Source: Deltaproteobacteria bacterium
Lineage (GTDB): Bacteria > Bdellovibrionota_B > Oligoflexia > Oligoflexales > Bog-1112
Reading direction: 5' to 3'
Assembly: GCA_016186945.1 (NCBI GenBank)
Contig: JACPKR010000067.1
Coordinates: 1-64,000, forward strand
DNA: 64,000 bases
A program made the translations under genes and the position numbers. This document shows, one piece after another, positions 18,690 to 29,656 of this stretch (positions are counted from its first letter, which is position 1; each line of letters starts with the position of its first letter). The notes under the pieces are model-generated. The model worked only from the letters and a program-made list of their open reading frames with translations, did not search any database and had not been told where the DNA came from.

Positions 18690-19550
18690 ATGAAAAATAG
18701 TTCGAAAATGGGGCCGAAGGTTTTTATTGTGGCGACGCCCTTGGGAAACTTGAAAGACTGCTCTCTCAGAATGAAGGAGGTATTGGCCTCTGTCGATCTC
18801 ATTGCTTGCGAAGATACCCGCGTGACAAGGAAACTTCTTGCAGCGCTTGAAATCAAAGGACCGCCACTCATCTCCTACTACGACCAAGTGGAAGAACGAA
18901 GGGCAGAGGAACTGATTCGGCGCGTACAAGATGATGGGATTTCGTTAGCCGTGCTGAGTGACGCGGGAACCCCCTGTATCGCGGATCCCGGTTATAGGCT
19001 CGTGAAAAAAGCAAGAGAAAGGGGAATCCCCGTGATCCCTATTCCTGGACCTTCCGCCTTAGCAACTCTTATAAGCACGTCTGGCTTAGCTAGTGACCGC
19101 GTGCTTTTCGTTGGATTTCTTCCCAGGAAGGAAAAAGCACTCCGTGAGGAAATACAGTCGTGGCGAAACGTAAGGGCCTCAATTGTCGCTTTTGAGACGG
19201 CAAAACGCCTGGCTGCCACACTTGAGTTGATGGCCGAGCAGCTTCCTTCTGCATTCGTCTGTGTCGGACGAGAGCTGACGAAAGCCTTTGAGGAAATTCA
19301 CACACTTCCCGTCGCGCAGGCTTCGCAGTGGGCTAAGGACCATAAGTCCCTCAAGGGAGAACTTTCTCTCATGATCGATCCAGGGAAGACTGACGCTAAA
19401 TCGGATGAGTCAAGACTTTTGGAAAAAGCCAAGTTTCTTAGAAGTAAAGGTTTAAGCAACCGAGATATCATGGAATTTTTTGGTGATCGTGTGGAAGATC
19501 GAAAGGCGTTTTACAAGGGCCTGAATCTGTCGGCAAAGAGGGGAGTTTGA
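18690..19550 (+). CDS. rsmI: 16S rRNA (cytidine1402-2'-O)-methyltransferase
   Basis: VFIVATPLGNLKDCSLRMKEVLASVDLIACEDTR; internal Met used, ORF open from 18645. Confidence 0.92.
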   Translation: MKNSSKMGPKVFIVATPLGNLKDCSLRMKEVLASVDLIACEDTRVTRKLLAALEIKGPPLISYYDQVEERRAEELIRRVQDDGISLAVLSDAGTPCIADPGYRLVKKARERGIPVIPIPGPSALATLISTSGLASDRVLFVGFLPRKEKALREEIQSWRNVRASIVAFETAKRLAATLELMAEQLPSAFVCVGRELTKAFEEIHTLPVAQASQWAKDHKSLKGELSLMIDPGKTDAKSDESRLLEKAKFLRSKGLSNRDIMEFFGDRVEDRKAFYKGLNLSAKRGV

Positions 19551-19594
19551 GGGAAACCAGCTGCGCAGTTTTCCCCCAAGCCCCCTTCCTTGCA
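19533..19594. repeat. Family B element, variant core, overlapping 3' end of rsmI
   Basis: gcaaagaggggagtttgagggaaaccagctgcgcagttttcccccaagcccccttccttgc, alignable to 5471-5532. Confidence 0.75.
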
Positions 19595-19670
19595 ATTTTT
19601 TTTCCTCAGCTAAATTTCCCCCCATTTCATCCGATACCAGCTGTGACAGAACCCACCAGAAGGGGTCGGA

Positions 19671-20855
19671 GTGTCGTCTATCACAAACAATATCGACTTG
19701 CCTCAGGATATAGACGCTAATTTGCCTATTCTCTTGGTGGATAACCAAGACGACCTTCGTCTGATTATTGCCCATCAACTTTCCCTTCTTAAATTTAAAA
19801 ATATATTGCAAGCGAGGGACAGTTTGCTGGGTTACCAGATGCTTCAGGATTACAAAAATGTGTCGCTTGTGATTTGTAGTTTAGAACTCCCTGATATAAA
19901 TGGCCTGGAATTTCTCGATGAGATTCGCGAGGAGACCTCTGTCAATAGACCTCCCTTCTGCCTGACCATGTACAACGCGAATAAAGATAAGATTATGCTA
20001 GCTGTTGAAAAGGGCGTGGACGAAATTCTTGTCAAACCCTTTCCTCTGTCCGACATTATGGTGAAAGCGCAACAGGCATTTTTCACGTTCAACAATCCAC
20101 GCAACCCTGACCAACTTTATGAGTTAGCAAAGAGACATCTCCGTTCGAATGAACTCGAAATGGCGGAGCGGATTTACACAAACCTTGCCGATCTTTCGAA
20201 ATCCGCACGCCCCTGGGTCGGCCTGGCTAAGGTTGCGAAATTGCGTGCTCAGAAACACCATGCCCTCGACTTACTTATGCAGGCTGAACGGAACAACCCA
20301 CATTACGTACATCTTTACTCGGAAAGGGCCAATCTACAGCTCGATGCAGGGGAGCCGGAAAAGGCGTTGGCGAGCTATAAGCAGGCAATCGACATCTCCC
20401 CTTTAAACCCCATTCGTTACATTAAATGCGCAGAAATATTGAATCAATATAAACAATTTGAGGCCGTTGTCGAACTTCTCGAACTGGCTGTTGCCAAAGA
20501 TGTCTCTGCGCCTGATATCTTTCATCACCTAAGTCAGGCCTGCTATTACTTGAAGGAATACAAAAAAGCGATCCGATATATCAAGAGAGCGTTAAGCAGA
20601 GACAATCAGAATTCCCTATACCTCAATCAACTTGCCTTATCCTACAAAGCCACTGGAGATATGGAGGAAGCCAACAAAGTTTACAATCAAGCGATCAAAC
20701 TCGACTCTGAGAATTTTCAAGCACAGTACAATAAAGCAATCATGCTGATTGAGCAGAAGAAACAGAAGGAAGCCATCAAAATCCTTCGCCGTCTCGTCAA
20801 GAAATTTCCCAAGTTCAAACAAGCGAAAGACAAACTAACCGCACTCACGAAATAA
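19671..20855 (+). CDS. Atypical response-regulator receiver domain + TPR repeats
   Basis: LLVDNQDDLRLII...LVICSLELPDINGLEFL...LVKPF then repeated TPR-like motifs; GTG start. Confidence 0.82.
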   Translation: MSSITNNIDLPQDIDANLPILLVDNQDDLRLIIAHQLSLLKFKNILQARDSLLGYQMLQDYKNVSLVICSLELPDINGLEFLDEIREETSVNRPPFCLTMYNANKDKIMLAVEKGVDEILVKPFPLSDIMVKAQQAFFTFNNPRNPDQLYELAKRHLRSNELEMAERIYTNLADLSKSARPWVGLAKVAKLRAQKHHALDLLMQAERNNPHYVHLYSERANLQLDAGEPEKALASYKQAIDISPLNPIRYIKCAEILNQYKQFEAVVELLELAVAKDVSAPDIFHHLSQACYYLKEYKKAIRYIKRALSRDNQNSLYLNQLALSYKATGDMEEANKVYNQAIKLDSENFQAQYNKAIMLIEQKKQKEAIKILRRLVKKFPKFKQAKDKLTALTK

Positions 20856-20955
20856 GGGATTTCTTGGAGGAACCAGCTGCGCAGTTTCCTCCAAACCACC
20901 TCCTTGCCACAGGAGGGTTGCGCAGTTTCCTCCAAACCTCCTCCTTGCCACTAGC
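20855..20955 (+). repeat. Family B element with a tandem second core unit
   Basis: gcgcagtttcctccaaaccacctccttgccacaggagggttgcgcagtttcctccaaacctcctccttgcca. Confidence 0.9.
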
Positions 20956-21727
20956 TAATCTGAAAATGAAACAGGCGATCGTGGGCAATGTGCCCGTTGT
21001 CTGGTTCGTTGACGAGAGCTGCAATTCCCTCATGATCCAAAACGTGCTGCAACATATGTCCATCGGAACTCCACCGGTTCCCCAGGGAGAGCACGGGGTA
21101 AAGATTGCGAGACATACACATGTCGTAAACTCGTTCAGCTTTGCCTTCTGCGTGGTTGTCGATCCCGTCGACTCGTTTGCCATTTTTTACATTCAGGTTG
21201 ACGCCGAAAAGATTTTCTTTCGGAATGGGAGTGAATTGATAGAGTTCCGAGACGAACACGTGAGGGCTTGCAGAAACCACGTACGGTTCAATGCCTTCCT
21301 TTTTGAAGAAAGAAAACAGGTCATGAGTAAAGGAGAAAAGGTAGCGTTCCACCATCTGCCCTAGCTCATGGACTACGAGAGCTTGCAGAGCTGCTTCGTC
21401 TTTTGAAGACAAGTTCGCGACAGGCTTAGCGGCGTATATGTAGGGCACGTTGCGTTCCTGTGCTTCCAGCAGCAAGTCTTTCAGCATCTGACTCACACCT
21501 TCTGGCCCCTTGTAGCTTGGGAGGAGGCCGGCAAGGATGGCTAATTCCAGGAGTCCCTTGTAGGTCTCGGGACCTTCCCGTAAGCCGTCGGTGATGTCTC
21601 CATGAATGAGCGTCCCATCAAAATCCAAAAAAGCGGCAGGTATCAAATCCCCTCTGTAGGAATTCATCGTCTTACAAACAGCTTCTTTAAGAAAATCGGG
21701 GACGCAGTCGTAGACAGGTTTGTTCAT
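20951..21727 (-). CDS. HAD-superfamily phosphatase (SerB/HAD-IB-like)
   Basis: FLDFDGTLIHGD, VVSASPHVFV motifs. Confidence 0.75.
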   Translation of the reverse strand: MNKPVYDCVPDFLKEAVCKTMNSYRGDLIPAAFLDFDGTLIHGDITDGLREGPETYKGLLELAILAGLLPSYKGPEGVSQMLKDLLLEAQERNVPYIYAAKPVANLSSKDEAALQALVVHELGQMVERYLFSFTHDLFSFFKKEGIEPYVVSASPHVFVSELYQFTPIPKENLFGVNLNVKNGKRVDGIDNHAEGKAERVYDMCMSRNLYPVLSLGNRWSSDGHMLQHVLDHEGIAALVNEPDNGHIAHDRLFHFQIS

Positions 21728-21729
21728 TG

Positions 21730-22254
21730 TCAGCTCTGTGCTTTCAGGTAGTTCCGTATTCCTTCTCCCAGACTTGTCAGGTTGGGAGCAAGCATTTTTT
21801 CAATCATTTGCTCCACAACAGGGCGGATCTTTCCTGCGAGAAGGCGGGGGATACCAGGTATTTTTTCCGGGTAAATATTGATCTCACACGTTAATGTCAG
21901 AACCGTCTTGTCATCTTTGGCCTTGAAGTAATTCGTGCCTTTAGCCTCGTAGATATCCTTGGCGAAAAAAGATTCCAACTGATAGTTCACCTTATGATTT
22001 TTGTTATCCCACTCCGCTGTATCTTTCCAGGAGAACAGTTCTTCTCTGATAAATTTTTTCACCAGGCTGGGAACGTTCGCTTCCGCAAACCATTGGTTGA
22101 CGACATGGAGCTTTCCACTTTTTTCCTGGGAGGAGAGAACCTTGATTTCCCGAATATTGGGGAGGTATTCGGCAACTTTGGAAAGTTCATCCCTCACGAT
22201 GGAGTAAACTGTTTCCAGGGGTGCGTCGATGATGTCGGTGTGTTCGAGTTTCAT
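21730..22254 (-). CDS. SRPBCC/START-like domain protein
   Basis: MKLEHTDIIDAPLETVYSIVRDELSKVAEYLPNIREIKVL pattern. Confidence 0.65.
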   Translation of the reverse strand: MKLEHTDIIDAPLETVYSIVRDELSKVAEYLPNIREIKVLSSQEKSGKLHVVNQWFAEANVPSLVKKFIREELFSWKDTAEWDNKNHKVNYQLESFFAKDIYEAKGTNYFKAKDDKTVLTLTCEINIYPEKIPGIPRLLAGKIRPVVEQMIEKMLAPNLTSLGEGIRNYLKAQS

Positions 22255-22265
22255 ACCAAGCTCCT

Positions 22266-23633
22266 TTATGTTTTGCGCATATGCCAGGCTTTCGGTTGAA
22301 CGAACGACAGAATGCCAATTTTCGACAGCGTACTCCCTAACCCGGAATCTCTTCTGCCGGTCCATGGAAGAGCGGGGCTTACACGGTCGCAGCAGTTCCA
22401 GTAGACGGTTCCCGTGTTCATGTCGCCCAGGATCTCGCTAGCACGATCGCCGTCTTTTGTGTAGACGCTTGCTGTCAGGCCGTAAGTCGTATCTTGCATA
22501 AGCTTGACAGCTTCGCTATCGTTTTTCACTCGCATCAAGCCGATGATGGGTCCGAACGATTCTTCTCTCATAACCTTCATGCTGTGGTCAACGTTGCCCA
22601 AAACTACGGGACGGTAATACCAGCCTTTTCCTTCTTTCGCCCCTCCTGTCACAAGAATAAGGGCGCCTTTTCCTTGCGCGTCTGCGACTTGGTCGTTAAG
22701 AAAGTTGATCTGTGTTTTGCGAGCAAGAGGCCCGATGTAAGTCTCTTCTCGAAGGGGGTCTCCTACGACGAGTTTTTTTGTTTTCTCGCAAAAGGCTTCC
22801 GTAAAGTTATTGAAAACTTTCTCATGAATATAGATCCGCTCCACGGAACAGCAACTTTGTCCCGCGTTATAGAAGGCTCCGTCTACGAGATTCTCAGCAA
22901 CGGTTCCGACATCGACATCGTCACATACATAGGCGGGATCTTTACCCCCTAATTCAAGTCCGACTCTTATAAAACGGGAGGCAACGGCAGCAGAAATTTT
23001 CCTTCCAGTTCCTACCGAGCCGGTAAAGAAGACGCCATTAAGAGGTTTTTCAAGTAGCATGGAACCTGTATTTCCACCCCCGATCACAACTTGAAAGAGT
23101 CCTACCGGAAGGCCCGCTTCTTCAAAAAGTTGGGCTATCTTTCCTCCGGTGAGGGAAGCAAACTCGGAAGGTTTGTAGAGAACAGCGTTTCCCGTTAGCA
23201 AGGCGGGGATAAACACGTTGCTACCGACGAAGTAGGGATAGTTCCAAGCAGAGATATTTGCGATGACCCCAAGAGGTTCATAGGTGATTTTTTCAACCAT
23301 AGAAGCGCTTTTCAGGACAGTTTCATCCTGCAATGTTTTTTCCATGTGTTCGAGGAAAAAGCTTATGCGCGTGCTGGTCCCCTCCACTTCATGCAGAGCT
23401 TGCGTGATGGGCTTGCCCATTTCCTTTGTCAGGGTACGGGCACAGTCTTGCTTATGCTTGCTAAGAACTTTGTCGAAGCGAGCGATGACTGCTTTGCGTT
23501 CCTTTAGAGACGTACTAGCCCATTCTTTCTGGGCGTCCTGGGCAAGACTGAATTTCCTGGACAGCTCGTCCTCGTTGTCCGGCAGAAGAGAGGTAATGAG
23601 TTCTTCCGTAGCGGGGTTTATGACATCAATCAT
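22266..23633 (-). CDS. NAD(P)-dependent aldehyde dehydrogenase
   Basis: VIANISAWNYPYFVG, FTGSVGTGRKI, LELGGKDPAYV, NAGQSCCSVERI (catalytic Cys). Confidence 0.93.
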   Translation of the reverse strand: MIDVINPATEELITSLLPDNEDELSRKFSLAQDAQKEWASTSLKERKAVIARFDKVLSKHKQDCARTLTKEMGKPITQALHEVEGTSTRISFFLEHMEKTLQDETVLKSASMVEKITYEPLGVIANISAWNYPYFVGSNVFIPALLTGNAVLYKPSEFASLTGGKIAQLFEEAGLPVGLFQVVIGGGNTGSMLLEKPLNGVFFTGSVGTGRKISAAVASRFIRVGLELGGKDPAYVCDDVDVGTVAENLVDGAFYNAGQSCCSVERIYIHEKVFNNFTEAFCEKTKKLVVGDPLREETYIGPLARKTQINFLNDQVADAQGKGALILVTGGAKEGKGWYYRPVVLGNVDHSMKVMREESFGPIIGLMRVKNDSEAVKLMQDTTYGLTASVYTKDGDRASEILGDMNTGTVYWNCCDRVSPALPWTGRRDSGLGSTLSKIGILSFVQPKAWHMRKT

Positions 23634-24406
23634 GACTTCTTCCTCTTTCTAAGTTCGGCCATAAAGTATTCCAGAATGGGAAACGGGTCTAGCAATTCCC
23701 GATCTCTCGTGTCTTGAAACTCAGGGTGCCACTGCACGCCCCAGCAAAAGGGGGCGTTGGGATTTTCGGGATCGAAGCGGACGGCCTCAACAATTCCGTC
23801 CTCAGAAAGGGCTTCAACTTTCAGAGACCTGCCGAGTTCTTTGATTGCCTGATGATGGACTGAGTTGATAAGCGCATTGGAAATGCCTGGATAAACTTTG
23901 CTTAGAGTACTTCCAGGTGTGAAATTCACGCGATGTCGATTTTTCTCATAAAGTCGCGCATCCCTGTGAACACGCTTTCCTTCAAGTTGTGTATTGATGT
24001 CCTGATAGAGCGAGCCTCCCTGCGCCACGTTGATAAGTTGTGCCCCGCGACATATACCCAGGACCGGTACATCAAGAGCGAGTGCTTCTTTCACGAGAGA
24101 CAGTTCGTATTCGTCTCGTTTGCGATCACCAGCCCATTCCCTTTTCAGTGGCTTTTCTCCATAGCTTTCCGGTGCCATATCGACTCCACTATGAAGGACC
24201 AAGCCATCTATGCTTTGAATCAGGTCTCTGTAGGAGACGCTGCTGTATTTCATTGTGGGAAGCAGGCTTACAAGCGCGCCCTTTGCCATAAGGTAGTGGG
24301 GCATAGATTCTTCCACGTAGAGCAGAGGGCGACCGTTGAAGATCAACCGTTCTCGATCTTCGTGGAAGATGCAGCATGAAAGGCCAATGCGGATGCGTTC
24401 CCTCAT
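23630..24406 (-). CDS. Class I glutamine amidotransferase, gamma-glutamyl-amine hydrolase (PuuD-like)
   Basis: VLGICRGAQLINVAQGGSLYQDI; CWGVQWHPE. Confidence 0.85.
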   Translation of the reverse strand: MRERIRIGLSCCIFHEDRERLIFNGRPLLYVEESMPHYLMAKGALVSLLPTMKYSSVSYRDLIQSIDGLVLHSGVDMAPESYGEKPLKREWAGDRKRDEYELSLVKEALALDVPVLGICRGAQLINVAQGGSLYQDINTQLEGKRVHRDARLYEKNRHRVNFTPGSTLSKVYPGISNALINSVHHQAIKELGRSLKVEALSEDGIVEAVRFDPENPNAPFCWGVQWHPEFQDTRDRELLDPFPILEYFMAELRKRKKS

Positions 24407-25557
24407 GTCATGGCTCCTGCCTTCTTAAAGAGGTTTGTAAAGTCGGTTCGAGTGCAGGGTCGCGGGTTGTTGGCGTGACAGGCGTCATTGACGGCAACGT
24501 CAACGAGGCGAGGGGTCAGTTTCACGTTCAAGTCTCGGAGCGATGAAGGGATCTTAAGTTGTTTCTTCAACTCGCGAAGCCAAGCGAGGAAGCCTTGAGC
24601 CTTCGTTTCGTTGCTCCCGGCCAGACCGATACACTCTCCCAGACGAACAAATTTCTCAGGGACGACTTCGAGGTTGAATTCCAGGCTGGGGATGAGCATT
24701 AAAGCATTTGCCAGACCGTGGTGTAAGTCGTAGCAGGTGGAAAGGGCGTGTGCACAGGAGTGTGTGACACCCAAGCCTTTTTGAAAGGCTGTTGCCCCCA
24801 TCATGGCAGCCAGGAGCATACCTCCTCGCGCTTCCAAATCCTTCGGCGTTGTAAATGCGCGCACCAGGTGTTTGTGTACGTGTCGAACCCCTTCCAGAGC
24901 GACACCTTCCGCCAGGGGATGGAAGTTTTTCGCGAGAAACGCTTCGACGTTGTGCGTAAGGGCGTCGATCCCGGTAGCTGCTGTGAGATGGGGGGGCAGG
25001 CTGATCGTAAGTTCCGGGTCTGCTATAACGCGAGGGGGGACGAGTTCGTGGCCCCAGACGATGATTTTCTGATGATTATCGTCACGAGAGACCACTGAAC
25101 TTCCTCCCACCTCGCTGCCTGTACCAGCTGTTGTGGGAACAGCAAGCATCATGGGGATCAGTTCCTTTTTTATGGGAAGTGCTCCGACTTTGTCGTCTTC
25201 GTAGTCGAGCAAGTTACCAGGGTGTTTGGACATGAGCGCGATAGCTTTCCCGACGTCAAGAGCACAACCGCCTCCCACCAGTACGACACTGTCAGCATCG
25301 TGTTTTCGGAATGCAGCCACGCCTTTTTCGACATGACTGATGAGCGGGTTTCCTTCCGCCTCTGCGTAGAGCGAGGTGTGAAAATCTGCGGTGCTAAGAT
25401 TCTTCAGGACTCCCGCAATGAGAGGTGATGAGGCAAGCCCTTTGTCGGTGACAACGAGGGGACGTCGAACCTTAGCCTTTCCTAGAAGTTCCGGAGCCAG
25501 TTGAATGGCACCTGCACCAAAATGGATGAATGTTGGAAAACGAAATGTGACTGCCAT
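24403..25557 (-). CDS. Iron-containing alcohol dehydrogenase
   Basis: VLVGGGCALDVGKAIA, GTGSEVGGSSVV, THSCAHALSTCYDLHHGLANALM. Confidence 0.92.
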   Translation of the reverse strand: MAVTFRFPTFIHFGAGAIQLAPELLGKAKVRRPLVVTDKGLASSPLIAGVLKNLSTADFHTSLYAEAEGNPLISHVEKGVAAFRKHDADSVVLVGGGCALDVGKAIALMSKHPGNLLDYEDDKVGALPIKKELIPMMLAVPTTAGTGSEVGGSSVVSRDDNHQKIIVWGHELVPPRVIADPELTISLPPHLTAATGIDALTHNVEAFLAKNFHPLAEGVALEGVRHVHKHLVRAFTTPKDLEARGGMLLAAMMGATAFQKGLGVTHSCAHALSTCYDLHHGLANALMLIPSLEFNLEVVPEKFVRLGECIGLAGSNETKAQGFLAWLRELKKQLKIPSSLRDLNVKLTPRLVDVAVNDACHANNPRPCTRTDFTNLFKKAGAMT

Positions 25558-25568
25558 CGGCGTACCTT

Positions 25569-26930
25569 TCAAATGATTTCGAAATATCGTTGTAGTTCCC
25601 AATCAGTGACCGCTTTCTGACCCTGCTCCCATTCCCACATTCGTGTTGCTGCGAAGTGCTCGACAAATTCCTTTCCGAGTAGGTCTGTTGCTATAGATGA
25701 CTGCTCGAATTTTTGCGCAGCTTCGCGAAGATTGGACGCGAAAGGTTTCGCATCCTTCGCCATGTAGCCATTGCCAATAACGGGAGCTTGTGCAAGAGAT
25801 AGCTTGTTTTTCACCCCCAAAAGACCTGCGCCTAATGCTGCTGCAATGCCAAGGTAGGGGTTCATATCCGCTCCGGGCACACGCACCTCCACCCTTGTCG
25901 CTCCGGGTTGGGAGTTAATGACACGCAAGGCAACCGTGCGGTTGTCGATCCCCCATGTCGAGCGTGTAGGCGCCCAAAAGCCTTCGACAAGGCGTTTGAA
26001 ACTGTTCACTGTAGGAGCAAGCATGGGCATTAGTTCATGTAAGTACGTGAGTTGTCCTGCCAGGAAACTTTGGAACAGGGGACTCATATGGTAGCGATCT
26101 TTCGCATCGTAAAAGAGAGGCTGCCCCTCTTTGTCCATCAGGCTCATATGGATGTGCCCGCCCGCTCCCGGTTTGGAGTTGTCCCAGCGGGCCATAAATG
26201 TTGCTGTCACGTCGAGTTTGTTGGCAATTTCTTTCGCCCCTGTCTTAAACAGGACGGCCCTATCACCAGCTTCGAGAGGATCGCAAGCGATGAGAGCAGC
26301 TTCAAGAGCACCGGGACCAGTTTCCGTATGTAGACCTTCCAGGGGAACATCGAAGTCCTGCATCATCCCCATCAGGTTTTTGAAAAACTCCTGATTAAGG
26401 GAAGAACGTAGAATGGAGTAGCCAAACATTCCCGGCGACAGGTTTGTCAAGTTCTTATAATTTTTTTCCCGCAGACTCGTGGGGGTTTCTTTGAAGGCAA
26501 ACCACTCAAACTCGCAGCCCACTTTAGCGCGCAAGCCCATCTTGTCCAAGAGCCGGACAACCCTCTTCAAAACCTGGCGTGGACAAATGGGGAGCGGCTC
26601 TCCGTTTCTTTCAAAGTCCGCGAGGAAAAAAGGTGTACGCTCGTCCCAGGGAATGAAACGCAAGGTGTTCATGTCGATCCGTGCTTCCGCATCAGGATAA
26701 CCAGAGTGCCAACCGGTGTACTGCGAGTTCGTGTAGCAAGTATCGGAACTGTCCCAACCGAAGACGACATTGCAGAAGCCAAAACCGTTCTTTCTCGCAG
26801 ATTCGAATTTGTTGAGGTGGATATATTTCCCGCGCAGCACTCCGTCTATATCGGCGATAGCTACTTTAACTTTCTTGGAACCGCTGTCGTTGAGTTTGCG
26901 CATGATTTCATCGGATACCGTTTGCAACAT
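25569..26930 (-). CDS. Glutamine synthetase family protein (gamma-glutamyl-amine synthetase, PuuA-like)
   Basis: [54 protein letters not shown]-like. Confidence 0.88.
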   Translation of the reverse strand: MLQTVSDEIMRKLNDSGSKKVKVAIADIDGVLRGKYIHLNKFESARKNGFGFCNVVFGWDSSDTCYTNSQYTGWHSGYPDAEARIDMNTLRFIPWDERTPFFLADFERNGEPLPICPRQVLKRVVRLLDKMGLRAKVGCEFEWFAFKETPTSLREKNYKNLTNLSPGMFGYSILRSSLNQEFFKNLMGMMQDFDVPLEGLHTETGPGALEAALIACDPLEAGDRAVLFKTGAKEIANKLDVTATFMARWDNSKPGAGGHIHMSLMDKEGQPLFYDAKDRYHMSPLFQSFLAGQLTYLHELMPMLAPTVNSFKRLVEGFWAPTRSTWGIDNRTVALRVINSQPGATRVEVRVPGADMNPYLGIAAALGAGLLGVKNKLSLAQAPVIGNGYMAKDAKPFASNLREAAQKFEQSSIATDLLGKEFVEHFAATRMWEWEQGQKAVTDWELQRYFEII

Positions 26931-27015
26931 AGCTAGCCCCCATCGTGTTCCTTGCCTCAAATGCAGTACCGTGGTTATACTCTTTTTTTTGCGTCGGACA
27001 ATATGGGAAGAGCAC

Positions 27016-28929
27016 ATGACAATATCCATCGACCAAGTTTTGAGAGAAGATCGCAGTTTCCCCCCCTCCTCGGAGTTCTCCTCGCAGGCAAACCTACAGT
27101 CCGAGGAAGACTACAAACGCTTGTGGAACTTTGCTAAGGACGAGCCGGAAACGTTCTGGGCAGAACAAGCGAGCAAATACCTCAAATGGGAGAAGACGTG
27201 GGACCAAGTGCTCGTCGAAAAGGAGAACTGTCATTTTGAATGGTTTGTCGGGGGAACATTAAATGCATGCACGAATTGCGTCGATCGGCATTTGAAAGAT
27301 CGAGGCGATAAAACCGCCATCCTCTGGGAAGGCGAGCCGGGAGAGACCAGAGCACTCACATATCGAGACCTTCACAAAGAAATCTGTAAATTTGCTAACG
27401 TGCTTACAAAGCTAGGTGTGAGCGAACGTGATGTGGTCACGATTTATATGCCGATGGTCCCTGAGCTTTTGATTGCAATGTTGGCTTGTGCGCGCATAGG
27501 AGCGATGCACAACGTCGTCTTTGCGGGGTTCAGTGCGCAAGCGTTACAAGAACGCATCAATAACAGCCGCACAAAGGTCGTGGTCACAGCGGACGGCGGG
27601 TTTAGAAAAGGCAAGAGTTTGCCATTGAAAGCTACGGTCGATGAGAGTCTGAAGCAGGCCGATACAGTGGAAAAAGTTGTGGTGCTAAAAAGGACAAACG
27701 CTGAAATTTCCATGACTGCTGGCCGAGATTTCTGGTGGATGGATTTGATGGAGAAAGCTTCGGAGCATCATAAGGCAAAAGCCTTCGACGCAGAGCATCC
27801 CTTGTTCCTCCTTTATACGTCGGGGAGTACTGGAAAACCGAAAGGAATCCTGCATACGACAGGAGGCTACCTTCTGGGGGCGACATTCTCGATGCAGATG
27901 ATCTTCGATTTGAAAGAGGAGGATATATTCTGGTGTACAGCTGACGCAGGTTGGGTGACAGGACACAGTTATGTGACTTATGGTCCCCTGTCTGCCGGTG
28001 CGACCGTTGTTATTTACGAGGGGTCCCCGAATTTCCCGGACTTCGGTCGTTTTTGGAAGATCGTTGAGAAGCATAAGGTCAGCATCCTTTACACTGCCCC
28101 CACTGCTATCCGTGCCTTTATGAGGGAAGGGAAGAAATGGCCCGAGAGTTATGACCTATCGTCACTTCGGCTGCTGGGAACAGTAGGAGAGCCGATCAAC
28201 CCAGAAGCCTGGATCTGGTACCGTGAAGTCATTGGGGGAAAGCGGTGCCCCATCGTAGACACATGGTGGCAGACAGAGACGGGAGGCATTCTGATTGCTC
28301 CGTTACCGGGGATTTCAGCCACACACCCAGGATCGGCGAGCGTGCCTTTTTTCGGAGTTGTGGCCGAAGTGGTCGATGAGAAAGGTAAGGCTCTGCCCCC
28401 CAACAAAGGTGGCTTTCTTGTCATCAGAAAGCCGTGGCCCAATATGTTGCGTGGGATTTACGGAGACGGGAAGCGTTACCGTGAGCAATATTGGTCACAA
28501 ATCCCGGGAAGCTATTTCACAGGGGACAGTGCGCGACGCGATGCTGAGGGGAACTTCTGGATCATGGGGCGTGTCGATGACGTCATAAACGTCTCGGGCC
28601 ATCGCTTATCAACGATGGAGATAGAATCATCCCTCGTAAGCCATACGGCGGTCGCAGAGGCAGCGGTTGTTGGTAAACCCGATCCGATCAAGGGCGAAGC
28701 GCTTTCCTGCTTTGTGATATTGAAAGACGGGCAGAAAAAAAGCGAGGGCCTTGTTGAAGAATTGAAGCAGCACGTCGCGCTTCAGATTGGAGCATTGGCA
28801 CGGCCCTCCGAATTATGCCTTGTCGACAGTCTTCCCAAAACCCGCTCAGGCAAGATCATGCGTCGGGTCCTAAGGGCGCTTGCTTCCGGGGAAAAAATTT
28901 CCGGCGATCTCAGTACACTGGAGGATTGA
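27016..28929 (+). CDS. acs: Acetyl-CoA synthetase-like AMP-forming ligase
   Basis: [45 protein letters not shown]-type C-terminus. Confidence 0.88.
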   Translation: MTISIDQVLREDRSFPPSSEFSSQANLQSEEDYKRLWNFAKDEPETFWAEQASKYLKWEKTWDQVLVEKENCHFEWFVGGTLNACTNCVDRHLKDRGDKTAILWEGEPGETRALTYRDLHKEICKFANVLTKLGVSERDVVTIYMPMVPELLIAMLACARIGAMHNVVFAGFSAQALQERINNSRTKVVVTADGGFRKGKSLPLKATVDESLKQADTVEKVVVLKRTNAEISMTAGRDFWWMDLMEKASEHHKAKAFDAEHPLFLLYTSGSTGKPKGILHTTGGYLLGATFSMQMIFDLKEEDIFWCTADAGWVTGHSYVTYGPLSAGATVVIYEGSPNFPDFGRFWKIVEKHKVSILYTAPTAIRAFMREGKKWPESYDLSSLRLLGTVGEPINPEAWIWYREVIGGKRCPIVDTWWQTETGGILIAPLPGISATHPGSASVPFFGVVAEVVDEKGKALPPNKGGFLVIRKPWPNMLRGIYGDGKRYREQYWSQIPGSYFTGDSARRDAEGNFWIMGRVDDVINVSGHRLSTMEIESSLVSHTAVAEAAVVGKPDPIKGEALSCFVILKDGQKKSEGLVEELKQHVALQIGALARPSELCLVDSLPKTRSGKIMRRVLRALASGEKISGDLSTLED

Positions 28930-29035
28930 GAGGCTTTGGAACTTGCGCAGGAGAGGCGGCAATGATAAGGGACGGAGTATTAAGCCTTTCAATTAATAGA
29001 GGAGAGGCGTGGGGTCTTCCTACCCACGACACGTT

Positions 29036-29656
29036 ATGCCTGCTAAAAACAACCGGACTGACACCCCGCACAAACACAGTCTTGGGGCTAAAAGTTTTCA
29101 ACTCTATGGCCTGATGATGCTTTGCAGCCTATTCGTCTGTGCTTTCGTGCAAAAAAACCTGAGCAGCATCTTCAATCTCCCGCTTGACTCTGCGGCGTTG
29201 CTGGAGCAGGGGACGCTCGTCCTTCTGGGCGTTGGTATTCTTGTTGCGTCAAGTCAATTGTTCGATGCCTGGTTCCCATCGTTCCGCCTTCATAAGGAGC
29301 AGACACATCGCCTGATCGGTCCTTTGAACCTATTCTCAGCTGTACTTCTGTCCTTAGTGGCGGCTGCGGGCGAAGAACTCCTCTTTCGTGGAGCACTGCA
29401 ACCCTTCCTTGGCTTGGGGTTAAGCAGCGTACTTATTGGTTTCCTGCATTTTAGCCCACAGGGTACCTTCACCGCTTGGTCCGTCTATGGTCTAATGACG
29501 GCAATGCTACTGGGTGTGATTTTCGAGCACACCAAAAGTCTTGTACCTGGTTTTACTGTCCACACCATTGTGAACTTGAATTTTCTTATGAAACACTACT
29601 TCGCAATGAAGCGTCTTAATAATGGACGCAATGTGGCAGGTAAGGATATCCAGTAG
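29036..29656 (+). CDS. CPBP family intramembrane metalloprotease
   Basis: AAAGEELLFRGALQPFLG and GVIFEHTKSLVPGFTVHTIVN. Confidence 0.8.
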   Translation: MPAKNNRTDTPHKHSLGAKSFQLYGLMMLCSLFVCAFVQKNLSSIFNLPLDSAALLEQGTLVLLGVGILVASSQLFDAWFPSFRLHKEQTHRLIGPLNLFSAVLLSLVAAAGEELLFRGALQPFLGLGLSSVLIGFLHFSPQGTFTAWSVYGLMTAMLLGVIFEHTKSLVPGFTVHTIVNLNFLMKHYFAMKRLNNGRNVAGKDIQ

